From Pezizomycotina sp. ARF18 (Eukaryota; Ascomycota): a stretch of DNA of 34,782 nucleotides. A model generated the notes under the pieces. That model had not been told where the DNA came from and did no database searches. It was given only the letters and a program-made list of their open reading frames with translations. The stretch lies in assembly GCA_002224055.1 (NCBI GenBank), contig AZLU01000324.1, positions 1 to 34,782 of the forward strand, in the 5' to 3' direction. The position numbers and the translations under genes were made by a program. Each line of letters opens with the position of its first letter. Position 1 is the first letter of the stretch. This document shows positions 1 to 12,063 of the stretch, one piece after another.

Positions 1-66
1 GCGGCGATATAAGATATTAATAAACTGCGCATTTTAGTGACCTTTGTTGAAAAAGATTGTTCGTTT

Positions 67-72
67 ACGCGT
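67..72 (+). promoter_or_regulatory. ACGCGT (MCB-like) hexamer, distal
   Basis: Perfect ACGCGT, the MluI cell-cycle box bound by the MBF complex in yeasts. It lies about 550 bp upstream of the ligase ATG. One hexamer can occur by chance; its value comes from the second copy at 414 and the gene downstream. Confidence 0.35.
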
Positions 73-413
73 GACGGATCTGGCGACAATGCGCCAATGA
101 TCCATGGTCTGCGCCCTTGATAACCTGAGATGGTTTATCCCCGAAACTACGATGATCGAATTCGCACTGAAAATGAGAGATTCTTGTACCCCTATGGTTT
201 AAACGGGCTTATATAAACACTTAGTATGCACAGGATGTACCTTAATGTGCTTTGTTGACCTGAATGTTCACGAGTGTAATTTGATTTTTAGATATCGATG
301 TAGCAAGTTTGTAGTCTTGTAAATCTTGCTAGATCTATGACGTCGATATCCACTGTTTTAGAGATCTCGCTTAATTCCCTTATCACACACTTTGCTTTGG
401 GGATCACGATAGA

Positions 414-419
414 ACGCGT
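414..419 (+). promoter_or_regulatory. ACGCGT (MCB-like) hexamer, proximal
   Basis: Perfect ACGCGT about 204 bp upstream of the ligase ATG, a normal promoter distance. A CGCGT core also sits at 532-536, about 90 bp upstream. In budding yeast CDC9 is a known MCB/MBF-controlled G1/S gene, so the same control is a reasonable inference here. Confidence 0.45.
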
Positions 420-622
420 GTTATGATCGACCACATAACTTTCTTTACCCACCCGCACCAGCTATGGCGACATACATTTTACCCTAAACAATTTTGGAGT
501 TGATAGAAATAATTACAACATGACGATTCATCGCGTGAAGTAAGGAAGCTTCCTTTTCTCTTCTAGTATACCATCCGACCTATTCGTACTTAATTTACGT
601 TCCACGAGAAACTACAATCGAT

Positions 623-3352
623 ATGTCGACATTCCGCAGTCCGCCACGGCGCAAGAAAAACGATTCGACGGCGTCACCACGTAAAGACGACGCTGGATTA
701 CTTCTTCGGCAAGAAGGGCGCGGCTACGCCCCAAAGCCTGTCAACGGCGAGAAGACGCCCTCGCAGCTCCGAATTTCGCCGTAGATGGTGATGAGCAGCA
801 GCTGTCAGACGAGCAGCTAGCTCGAAAATTAAGCAAGAATGGGCAAAGGAAGACCAACTGCCATTGACAAAAATGGTTGAAGAAAAGGAGAAAGATCAGG
901 AGCTCTCGACCGCGAGTTCGCTAGGAAGTTACAATCCGCGGATGAAGAGGGTGACGTAATGTATACAGACACAAAACTACCACAGCTGGAACAACGTCAC
1001 CGTCGAAATCCGCTCAGACACCTGTATCATTCTTCGGAGCTAAAAACAACCGAAAAGGCATCCGTATCTTTACAAGAGAAGAATGAATGGGAAGCCGAAA
1101 TAAACGAGATACAATTCGACGAGATCCGCTGACGTTCGATCCCGAATCCTCCGCGGGTCATAGAGAGCTTCCCGGATGGAAAGCTACGTACGGTTTACTC
1201 ACGCGGTGCTTCGTGCTAGTTAATTCTACGAGGTCACGTATAAAGATCGTAGATACGCTGGTAAACTTTTTGAGGACGCTCGTACTGCTGGATCCGGAGT
1301 CTTTACTTCCAGCTGTGAGCAAAATCCACCCTTTAATACCAGATGTCATCATATTTTATGAATTGTATTTATAGCTAATGATCTCAAGCTCAATTAGGTC
1401 TGGCTAACAACAAACGACATCGGCCCCCCTTACGAAGAAACAGAACTCGGCCTCGGTGGGTCATAATATCAAAGGCGCTCCTGCGCGTCTGCGGCGTATC
1501 CTCACAAGTCCTGCGCACTTTACACAACAAGTACGGCGACGCCGGCGACGTCGCATTCGAAGCAAAATCAAGCAGAGGACATTACAGATGAAGAAGTACA
1601 CACCCTTAAGTATTAAAAGTGTACGCTTCCTTACAGCGGATATCGAACGCGAAGGGGCAGGGTTCGCAGCAGACGAAGCAGAATATAGTGGAGAGGTTAC
1701 TGTTGGATTCCAGGGGTGAGGAAGTTCGGTACCTTACGAGGACGTTGGTGCACATGTATGTTATTACTCCCTTACTGTTTATGAATATGATAATGGGTTA
1801 CTAAAGTAGATAACTTGGGATAGTTACGCATCGCGCGGTAAAGACTACTATGCTCATAGCACTGTCCCGCGCATTCCTAATGACGAACCCTCCAGACGCA
1901 AGTTCACAGCACCGCACCCGCCGTCTTCTCTAAAACTCTTACCGAAGGAGAAGAAATGGAAAATATACGCCAGCGCCGAAGAAATAGTAAAGCAGTGCTT
2001 CGCGCGGCGGCCGAATTACTCCGATTTAGTTCTGCGTTACTCGAGCACGGTCTGGAAGGCGTACAGGAGCACTGCGGATTGACACTGCACGTCCCGCTCA
2101 AGCCGATGTTGGGCAGCATAACGCGGACCTCGGAGAGATGCTCTCGAAGGCCGGCAGCGGGAGGGAGTTCACAGCGGAATACAAATACGACGGTCAGAGG
2201 GCTCAAATCCACTGCGATAACAACGGAAAATTGACGATATTCAGTCGCCGTTTGGAGCTTATGACGGAAAATATCCCGATTTAGTCGCTCTCATCCCTTC
2301 AATTAGAGGAGAAAACGTGTCGAGTTTATAATGGAAGGGGAAGTTGTAGCTATTGATTCCGAGACTGGGGAATTAAGACGTTCCAGACGCTGAGTTCGCG
2401 GCGAGGAAGGATGTTGCCATCAGGAGCGTTTCTGTTGACGTTTCCTATATGCGTTTGATCTTATGTATTTGAACGGTGAAGAGCTGCTCGGAAAACCGCT
2501 GAGAGAGCGGAGGCAGCTTATGCGGATAATTTCACGTTGGTGGATAAGAAGTTTGGGTTTGTTAAGAGCATTGATGCGACGGGTGAAGATCAGGACGTAC
2601 TGCTGGAGTTCTTTAAGGGCAGTTTGGAACAGAAGTGCGAGGGGATCATGGTCAAGCTGTTGGACAACGAAGTTCCAGTGTCTAATAACGACAACGGCAA
2701 AGGCGAAGACGAAACTGTAAAAGCGCCGACAAAACAAAGGGAGAAGAAAAAGGGCGCTCGCCGGAAGGCGCTTTTAGCAACATACGAACCCGACAAGCGT
2801 CTCGAATCATGGCTGAAAGTGAAAAAGGACTACGATTTGTCAACGGATACGCTAGACGTCATACCAATCGCAGGCTGGCACGGCATGGGCCGGAAAGCAG
2901 CGTGGTGGTCACCATCCTCTCGCCGTCCGTAACCCGGAAACGGGTTCCCTAGAAGCAGTATGCAAATGCATGTCCGGCTTCACCGACGCATTTTACAAAG
3001 AAATGAAAGCGTTCTACTCCGAAGACGGCGATAATACCTCGCGAACCGAAAGGCTACTATGAGGTTCCAGCGGATATGCGGCGAGCGTGTGTTCGACCGC
3101 TGGAGGTTTGGGAGATTGTGTTTGCGGATATTACGGTTAGTCCCGAATTATACGGCTGCGATAGGGTTGGTTAGTGAGGGGAAGGGTTTGAGCTTGAGGT
3201 TTCCTAGGTTTTTGAGGAAGAGGGAGGATAAGAGTATTGAGGAGGCGAGTACGAATGAGGACCTTGCGGCGCTGTATAGGAAGCAGGAGAGGAGCACGAA
3301 GGAGAGTAAAGGAGATGGTGGAGATGATGTCGATATCCTGGAGGAGGAATAG
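623..3352 (+). CDS. CDC9: ATP-dependent DNA ligase I, frameshifted in this sequence
   Basis: Seals Okazaki-fragment nicks and completes excision repair in the nucleus, using ATP. The adenylation motif EYKYDGQRAQIH is at about 2177-2212, with the nucleotide-accepting lysine at 2183-2185. Other motifs are DNA-binding-domain text (TYGLLTRCFVLVNSTRSR, about 1183-1240), FSRRLELM, EGIMVK (about 2640), TYEPDKR...SWLKVKKDY (about 2780-2832), GWHGMGRKAAWWSP and GLSLRFPRF near 3190. The N-terminus is basic, with a PIP-box-like KTTLDYFF at 684-707. Probable introns are 1315-1397 (GTGAGC/TTAG) and 1756-1809 (GTATGT/TAG). Spliced length is about 860 codons, normal for the family. At least eight single-base frameshifts split the frame (near 680, 2000, 2290, 2380, 2520, 2935 and 3060 among others), yet motifs survive on both sides of each, so sequence error is likelier than decay. 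Start chosen: the first ATG before the PIP-like motif. The downstream TMEM14 gene is convergent, 350 bp away. Confidence 0.93.
684..707 (+). other. PIP-box-like motif in the ligase N-terminus
   Basis: Reads K-T-T-L-D-Y-F-F followed by GKKG. Ligase I proteins carry a PCNA-interacting Q-x-x-(I/L)-x-x-F-F motif at this place. Here position 1 is Lys rather than Gln. The motif is +1 out of frame with the ATG at 623, so an indel lies between them and the first residue may itself be an artefact. Confidence 0.55.
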
Positions 3353-3702
3353 TAAATATATTCTTTTCTTTGTATAATAATATCCCGGTAAGGAATGCTG
3401 TAGAGCTCCTCCGGCGGACAAGGCAATTTCACCTTAACCGAGTAGCATTCCAAGAATCCAAGATGCTTGGTTTTGAAAAAGTCAATTGAGCAGAGATGAT
3501 TTATATATTGTTGATAATTAAGAAATAAAATACGCTCTATAGTCAAAAAAGGATATTTCCCAACCATATCAATCCTAATCAGTCACTATCCCCTATATCT
3601 CATCCGTCGACCTCCGGCGCAAAAATACTACTTAATTAAACTCCTTCCATCTGTCAAAAAACAACAAAAAATCATCAGCCTCTCTCTCACACACTCTCGC
3701 TC

Positions 3703-4195
3703 TTATATTTTCTGTTTCTTCCCTCGCAAAACAACCAAAACGTACTTCTTAATATAATACGCCAACCCAACCAACGCTATAACGCTCAACCCCGTCGGCA
3801 GAGGTTTCTGCGTCTTTATCGCGCGGGGGATGTTTGAGGCAGCGAGGATGCCACTGGCGGCTAGGGCGGTTTCGATGCCGTAGTTGCGGCCGTTGCGCAT
3901 GAGGTAGCCTGAGTAGAGGTATAGGGAACCGACACCTACGCCGCGACGAGGGAGGGGACTTTGTGTGATTGTTAGTGGGTGTGGTGGGGGTTTATAGTGT
4001 AGGCCGGAGGGAGACGTACTAGAGCCGGCGCGAACAAAGCCCATTGTTCCACCAAAGGCGCACTGTGGGAATTGATGGTGTTAGCTGGATAGGAGGGGGA
4101 GTGAGCGTTCGAAGGGGGGACATTACCAGCGCTCCGATCGTGAAAGCGGGATGTTCCTGTGCGATCCGGTCCAGTACGTTAGCGGTTCGGATCAT
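3703..4195 (-). CDS. TMEM14-family (UPF0136) small membrane protein
   Basis: Small multi-pass membrane protein. Animal TMEM14 members sit in mitochondrial or ER membranes and some are tied to haem or lipid handling; the fungal role is not settled. Three exons fit: 4127-4195 (MIRTANVLDRIAQEHPAFTI...), 4020-4062 and 3703-3958. Introns are 4063-4126 (64 bp, GTAATG/CAG) and 3959-4019 (61 bp, GTACGT/AAG, with an ACTAAC branch point). After splicing the text reads GSIPSLVA, then GVGVGSLYLYSGYL, the family's glycine-rich GSxPSLxAG core, but a one-base deletion near 3940 puts a stop between the halves. The C-terminal part has PRAIKTQKPLPTGLSV and a last hydrophobic helix ending in a basic tail (RGKKQKI). 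Total is about 122 residues, usual for the family. The unspliced ORF from 4044 is misleading because it reads through intron 2. Confidence 0.85.
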
Positions 4196-4640
4196 CACGG
4201 ATTAAAGAAGTACAATCTTTGAAGAACCCAACCATTTTCAAATAATTTCCACGGATCCGGTTTAATTCAAAGGTTCTAAGCAGCAGTGTTATTCTGCGAT
4301 CTGCTTATAATTGATGTCGATAGCGGATGAAGTTGAAGTTATTCGGTGATCGTAATATTTTAGTGGAACGTTACGGAAGAGGGAAGTTTCAAATATACAT
4401 ATATATATCCCAGTATATATATATATATATATATTTTAGCCCGCGGGACAGAAATCGAAGAAATCCAGTCGCACAAACAACCAACACTAGTACCAACTAA
4501 AACTTTCCATCATGCACCTTTCCATCTACATTCTACAAATCAATATTGATTATTACTACTAATCAAAGCCCCCCAGATCAACGAGTTTACAAACATCCAT
4601 CCTTTATTAACTAGAAAGGAAAGGACCGAGATATCTAATT
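4196..4640. other. Spacer upstream of the TMEM14-like gene
   Basis: Presumed promoter and 5' leader of the minus-strand TMEM14-like gene. It contains an AT dinucleotide microsatellite and no ORF of note. Confidence 0.4.
4394..4435. repeat. (TA)n microsatellite
   Basis: Two runs of alternating T and A separated by a short CCCAG interruption. Low-complexity DNA that melts easily and tends to vary in length. Confidence 0.85.
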
Positions 4641-7600
4641 AGAAGCCACGGTGAAGATCCATAGATCTTCGCAAATCAACACCTTCGATACAACAACTTT
4701 CGAGAAGGCCACGAGCGGATGGATAGTTTTATTGGCTTAAAATATCACTCGAGCTAAATTATAAGTGACAAACTCGAAGCTCTTTCATCGCTGGTTCTTC
4801 CCCCACGATTGAAATCTAGGGTGCTTTGGTTTGATCCAAAAAGCATAAATTTCCATTGCCATGTAGTCAAAGGATATCAGGTAAATATTCTTCTATGCAT
4901 ATATCTAGTTTTCCAGCACTCTGCATACATTATCGACAACGGTATATAACGTTCTAAGACAGCCCGAGGCAAATCCTAAATACAATCCTTGGACACGTTA
5001 AATAAGATACCCAGGTATTGATGACGCTACATAAGATGGCTGGAAAGTATATGAAACCAAACGTGAAATCAAGCAATAGCGCTCGCGAGATATTTAAAGA
5101 AAAAGTATAGACAAACATCTAATAATTTCTCTGGATCCTACCCTCGTGGCCTTCTCTCGCTACTTTGATGCCGCGAAGATAATGGGGAATGGGCCTAGAA
5201 GGCAGTCATAAATCTCTGTAGCGTAGAAAAGGACGAGCTCGTCTCGTCGGGTAGGTGGCCATTACCTACCATAGCTATTACTACTTAGAATTAAATCTCA
5301 TCAAGAACAGAAGGCTATTTTTCAAGTGATCTATTTCGAAGCGTTAACACGTTTCGGCCGCGGGGGATATCTAACCTTAGCTATGGCGTCATTCAGAGAA
5401 CCATGCAAGACTGATAGCACATTCGGCCTAGAGAGAAAAAAAAATCCCGGCTACGAGACCGAATACCACCTAGACACTGAGGCGGCTTTTCATAGGACAG
5501 TACTCTAGTTTTTCTAGTATAGACGCAATTACATGGCCGTGAAAAGCCAAGAAATATGAGCTCAAGTTTCGGTGAATGGCATCAATTGCAAGAATGAGAT
5601 AAAGCCGTAAAATTATCTTAGGATTTCGACATACAGAATATTATTAGGAAGTGAACGAGCGTAAGAGGAAAAGACGTGATTTTTACCGATTACAGCGGAC
5701 ATGGTATAAACGTAGAAGCTAAAAGTTATTAATTGCCGTCTACTAGAAATCAAAAAAAAGCCGTACAGATAGCGCGTGGCTTCATATCCTCTCGTAGATC
5801 ACATCCTTCGGTACAATCCATCGATATGACTACGATAAAAGTATACGTAAAGTGCGATTAGTAACTTAACAAGTACATCGAAAAAAGAAAAAATCCTCAA
5901 ACAAAGGGCATCGCGGTTCGTCTGTCTAATCGAAGCAATAGATTCGTAACTTAACGTACCTCAAGATTTATGAACGTTGTTTGATCAATCACAGATCGCG
6001 GAGGATAGCATTCTAAATCGCCGTGTTTCCGACTGTAATCCTACCGATCCATCAATGGAGTGGCAGTATATCCCACAGAACGTTGATGGCACGATTGTTC
6101 TTCTCTTCACGAGTGCATAATGCCCATGATCAAGCAAAGATGTCTTCCATCAAAATCGTACTCAGCTACCTCTTTTAACAGTAAAAACAACTTGTCCGAG
6201 ATAGTTTAGGATTCTACTCAAAGCATATACAGTATACAAATCTCTCAAGAAGTAACTGCTGAACAATGGCAGATACGCTATAAACGATTAAAGACACTTC
6301 TGGAGCTCAATTGCCTTATACGATACGGTCACAAAGACGCCCGTCTTCGTATTTTATGTGCCACCAATCCAAGCCGTTGCTCCTATAAGTATACACCCTC
6401 GAAACGTGAATATAAGAGGACGCTAGAGGGCAGAGAAGACATTTAACAGAAAACTCCTTGCAGAACATACGTTATTGCGCGGAATCTGCAAAAAATATTC
6501 AAGGGATTATGAACATAATATACAGTCCTGCATCCTGCGTCAGAGTAGGAGACGATCGCATGCTGAAGTGAAAGATCATTATGACTACCAAGTGCGAAGA
6601 AAGAGCAATGTTAGACCAACGAGTTCATTCAAGAGTGATAATAATTCACTTTTATACCCGACTCACGGAGAATTGCGGCCCACCGTGATAGACATTTCCC
6701 GGATTTCCGCGAAAGGCTACTAATTGACGCGCTTTCGTGATATGCTAACAAACCTCCGTGAGTTCGGTCATTGGCTATGATGGTAAAAAGCAAATAAGGC
6801 ACAGTCCGTAGCTGCCACATGGGCAAAGTCTATAAGATGTACAGATGCAGGGGCTTCGGAGAACATACTAAATTATTACTTACATAAGTAATTATGGTGC
6901 TATTCCACACACCATCGTATTATAGCATTAGGCCAACGCAACTTCTACAGGAACGCTCTAGGGTCCATGAAAGAAGACCTGATAGATTAGTACACCTACT
7001 GATTGGAACTTGTGATACTCAGTATTTTACACCAATTTTTTTTTTTTTTTTTTTTTTTTAGAAAAGGTTCCACTATTCACGAGAGGGTTTGTCTGTAGGT
7101 GATATCCTTTTGTATTAATCACTAAAGATGTTATCATTCGTGAATAGTAATTCAAGGGCGCGGAACCTCATTATAAGGTTTGAAATTGCAATCCCCAACC
7201 TTCATCTATTTCAAAAAAGTCGAGAGCGATTGTCATAAATATTCGACTACTAGTAGTGTTCAGCTTTACACTACGGGAAATGATGATATTTCACGATATT
7301 ACTGGCTGGGATTTTTCAATGTGAGGTCAAACTAAGGTGCTCTCGGTTTTCAAACTCGCAGCAGTATATCACAAGACAGGGGCTCATATTCACAAGCACG
7401 ATCGTTTAATAAGTAGAATCAAAGAGAAAAGGCGGAATAACGCGAAGAATATCATCAAGGTCCTAAGCTCGCCGTGCTAAAATTGTCTCCAACCGTCTTG
7501 CCCTTTGGTACCTCAGTAACAACAATAAAATCAACCCGGTGCCGACGTAGTTCTTTGGACGATATACATATGATAGCTCTTCTTTAGCAAAACTCCGGGG

Positions 7601-10600
7601 ACGAAATCCGATCAGATCATATACCCTTGAAATCCCAAGCCACACGTAAATGAGAAACCGCTCGTTAGAATATTTATAGACTAGCTGTTGATATTCGAAA
7701 CGCCACTAGTAGCTGCTCCCGTCATTTCATAATGATACTCCTCTTCACGTTAGGATTATAGGCTTGAAACCAGTAAGAACACTCCATTATTCTGCTACCA
7801 TTGTACATCAGAAAATAAACGATGCCGGGAGAATTTCATGATATTATCATTCAAAATCGTAGTAGACTAAGTGAAGCTGAAGAGCGACGATCTATAAGCT
7901 CGTTATTAAGCCTAATCGTAAATTCAAGTATACATATCTATGCTTAGTACCAAAATATCCCCCACCGTTATGTTACTACAATGGAGAACACTTATAATGG
8001 ATACGTGTGCCCACAAGAATACACCATCTGTTCCTAAGGAGTAGAATCCGGATGAATTACATAGAGTAGAATCCACAATACCGGCGTCGTAAATCCATTT
8101 CGAATGATGATCGGTATCATTTCAGGTATCGAGCGTATTCTTTCATTTCTATATTCGAAAAGACTGAGGCCAATCCCTTCACAGTTATCTAAAACAAGTC
8201 TTCGCTCCAAGGATAACTAGCTTAATATTTTTTTCAACGAGAAATAAAGCCCTTTCTAAAGTCAACATACGTAGCAACCACTACAGGATTATCGAATCGC
8301 AGAAGGTGTAAAAAGCACAGGTCCGTGATCCTGAGCCATATTAATAATTCTGATTCGGTCAAGCCATCGGCATGCGAGGTAACTTCGCGCTACAACCTCC
8401 GCGAGATTTCAAGTAATCAACAGCACTTTCTATTCAATGTAAAACACTCTCTTGGTATGTCGTTGACCATGGGTACTTCCATGCCCAGAGCCAGCAAACA
8501 TACACAAGCGCCAAAAATATCCGTCGCGTCATGAACGCCTAGTACATAATTTGCGTGTAAATCCCAAGTCAACAACCTTAACATACAGCAGGACCGAATA
8601 CCATCGAAGAAATAATTCTGTTGAAATTTGTAAAAGCTGTAGCACGGAAAGCGCATATCAGCCAAATCTATGGAACCACACGCGAAGGTACATAATAAAA
8701 GGCTACTAGACAAAGACGTGCGTCGAGACCATACAATATCTTACTAGAAGTCGTGCAAAAAACCAGTCTAAGCTTTCAAATATCTACAAGATGATTACAT
8801 CTAAGATTCACCACGCGCAGGCGCCGCAGCTCCGCTATGATGCTATCGAGCATCAAACACTGGACACAATGACAGACAAATACTAGAGGGGTTATACGCC
8901 GCCCCATAACGGAACCATCACTATTCAGTTCATCGAACAGCACTGCGAGATATACAAATCTGGAAGGATATTCGTGCTGTCAATTGGTATTACACTTGCT
9001 CGAGTGTCGATACATAAGTACGTCTTCGACATTTCCTATTTCCACCGGTTTCGATGACTCGATAAGCATCGATACACCACATTGTAGAACGGAGAGATCA
9101 AAGAGCCAAAAAAAAAAAAAAAAAAAAAAACGATGGATACTTAGAAAAGGGGAGGGAAAAAAGGTGAGCCTAAGACTTCGTAGTAAAAGAAGGTGATCGA
9201 ACACCGTGATATAAAGATGAACGGACAACCACTATGCTGTCGACAACACGCTACAGTGTAGTGACAAGGCCAACGCTAGATACTGAAAATATATACTTGA
9301 ATCCTACGGGACAAAGCACACGTGACAATAAACTTCACCGCTGAAAACATACTCCTATTGGTCTTCATGCCTCTATCACCTAGCTAGTTACGCTCCTCGA
9401 CCGCTGTATAGCATTCAACCACCGCAATTTCCACAGGAATGTCTCGAGTCTGTATCTCGACCTAGAAGACGATATAAACCAGCGTCGACAACTCAAGTAA
9501 CGCGTCATATTACGTATTTCATGAAGACAATACCGAAGAAGCTCCATGGGCAAAAGCACGCTCATCGAAATGATATATTTAATGATCCACCGACGGTATC
9601 TGCATCCATACAATGCGTCACAACCACGACTACGTATACTGCGTCCTATCATTGCATCACAGCCTTTTCACAGATAAGTGAACTGATGAGAAGTTCCGCA
9701 CGTTATAAAACTCCCCAATGACTAGGAACAAAAAGTACACCGTCGATATCTTTAGCTGACGCAAATATTGAACTAGGAACGTGGGATAAGAAATTCACCA
9801 TGGTCTACTTTCCCCATAGAGCTAGAAAAGCTACAAATTCCACCAACGAGGATATTTGTCAGATACCCAGAAGCTGTTGCGACTAGGAGATAATGGCTTG
9901 GAGGAAGAGAAAAACTGCTTGTTGGATATAAGCCTTCTCACTATCGACCCTGCGTAATTACTTGCTTCAGGAAGACCACATACAAACGTACTTCACCTCT
10001 ATGCACTCCTCGACAATCGAAAGCCCTATCATAGCATGATTTAAGCATCTAAAAGGTTCCTTCCGCATAGCACGCATAGCTCGTAAATTAATACGGGTTA
10101 TGAAAAGAGGCCCGATACTCTCCGTTATAAGAGTTAGGAGCTCAGGCGGTAGCGACCATATAAGGCAAGAATATTTCAGGTGTCGACAAGTTGGAGGTAT
10201 ACTTTGTTTCAAGGGCTAGCGAACGCTCCGACGTTCGTATAGAAGCAGACCGTGCCGACCACCTTACAGTCAACATTTATACATTTCCCACAAGTGCGAG
10301 GACAGGGAACCCTCTAACATACAAATTGCTCAATACCGACGGCTCCGAGATACCATACGTAGCATTGTAAAAGAATATGGCCCTAAGCTATATTCACACC
10401 TAAACCCAAGGATGGGGCGTACAGAACAGAAAGTAGTCATTTACGGGTTCGTCGAGGCGATAGATGTTCGCCCTGGTTATATAAATGATTTATTGTGCAA
10501 AGTAGCCTCCGCCGATCGATAAGCTGAACAGTTTACTGCGTCTCGCCGCGATTACTATATAATTCAGTCGAAAACCGAGGACTAAAAGAAAACTCCAGGT

Positions 10601-11400
10601 TTGGCACGAGTTAGATCCATAATTTATCTAAATATTTCCGTCTACGCCAGCGAATATATCATTCTACTTCCACAAGGAGCCTGACAGCTATTAGCATAAG
10701 CGCGTTCTATCACCGGTATTCCCCAGAGATTTCATAGCTACAAATTCTCTAGCTTCGCAGCAAAGAGTTATAATCCACACGAACAAGACTCTGTGGGCGA
10801 TAGAACGGGCAAAAGGCAAGAAGCATTTCCATAAACGAAAGATACAGACGGAAGAGACAAAAACTAAGAAAAAACTGGAACCTTATATCGACGACGAAAG
10901 CGCTGTCACAACATGATGGGCAGCTAACGTATTATAGCCGAAAGTCAGCAAGGACGATTTGGCGATGATTGTTTTATAAGGATTTTTATTTTACGTATCT
11001 GAGGTTTAGCGCCGGCGGAACGATTGTATACAAATGTGTTCAGGACAAAAACTCCGACATCGGATATTTCAATTCTTACTGTTATCAGAGATACAATACA
11101 ATAAACTCGAAACGACCTATACTTCTTCTAGAAGGTCTCAAGGGTCAATTGTGGGGAAATCTCCCGAGAGGGTGAAAAATCATGACATATGTCAAGAGAT
11201 ATCTCAGTAGATTTGGGTAGCCGGAATTGATCTCCTGCAAGATAACCGTACGTTATCTTTGATGCTTCATTCGGAAGTAGTAGTATAAGTAAATGCTACT
11301 TAAATTTAGAAAACCAAGAAGGTACAAAACGTAAAATATCCCGTGAGGATGCTGATAGAGCTCCGTAGAAGTGAAATTGAATGCTGCTTTTTAGTTACTT
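4640..11400. other. Gene-empty, stop-dense, TpA-rich block
   Basis: No ORF here exceeds about 100 codons on either strand, and none resembles a known protein. There is no tRNA-like T-arm and no tandem repeat except a T24 run (7036-7059) and an A23 run (9108-9130). Six 60-base lines counted by hand (starting 5701, 6901, 7681, 7861, 9841, 10561) give 35 TpA against 28 ApT, and 34 CpA+TpG against 39 ApC+GpT. That direction is typical of repeat-induced point mutation, although CpG is not obviously depleted. The best reading is an old, mutated repeat or mobile-element block; no specific element can be named. Confidence 0.5.
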
Positions 11401-12042
11401 ACGGAATATCACATGGTCGCTTAGAAAGATAAGAGACATCCGCAGGGAAAGTCAATAGATCCCGCCGGAGGATCCATTGTATCAGTGAAGGTTTGCAAGA
11501 TACTGGGCGCGGACGAGGATTTGACGTCAATCAGTCTTGTCAGGAGAAAGCAGATCTCGAAACCAAACAGAAGGACCAAAGCATGTGTGGCTTGCCGTGT
11601 TACAAAACCCCACAGAGGCAAGAAGGAGAAGAAGCAAAAAGGAAAGAAAAGCTATGTTTCAATGACTGCCTGTACCGGGCTGAATGAGCGGGGGCTTTAT
11701 GTCAAACCCGTCGCGGGGGTTCAATCAGCTGGGGCGATCCGTCTTTTGTCGCGAGTTCGGGTTTGCTTGCAGCCCTCGTATTTGCTCGTAGTTCGCATTT
11801 TTTCGACGCTATGGCGGTTATGGCAAGGGAAACCTTTCCTACCATTCGAGGAGTTGGTGAGCAAGAAGGAACATGCAATTGACCGAGAAGGTGTCCCCGG
11901 TATTATCCTACCCGTGCGGCTATGATCTCTGGAGATCGTCTACCACGGGATGGAATTCCAACGGTCAGGCGTCAGATTTCGTGATCGAGGATCCGCCCCG
12001 CAACGCCTGGTTGGGAAGTTCAATCCGCCGGCAGTATCTACT

Positions 12043-12063
12043 AAAAAAAAAAAAAAAAAAAAA
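12043..12063 (+). repeat. A21 homopolymer
   Basis: Uninterrupted run of 21 A, one of more than ten A or T runs of 15 or more bases scattered through the window. Confidence 0.9.

Larger units (their letters stand above)
1..622. other. Upstream region of the DNA ligase gene
   Basis: No credible gene is seen here; reading frames are short and stop-rich. The stretch holds two ACGCGT hexamers and a partial TCGCGTG site, described separately, and leads into the ligase start at 623. If transcription runs into the ligase, this is its promoter and 5' leader. Confidence 0.5.

Noticed and set aside
4640-11400. Search for tRNA genes, CRISPR arrays or a transposase in the gene desert
   Set aside because: No GGTTCRANYCC-type T-arm, no regularly spaced repeats and no DDE or reverse-transcriptase motif text was found in any frame.
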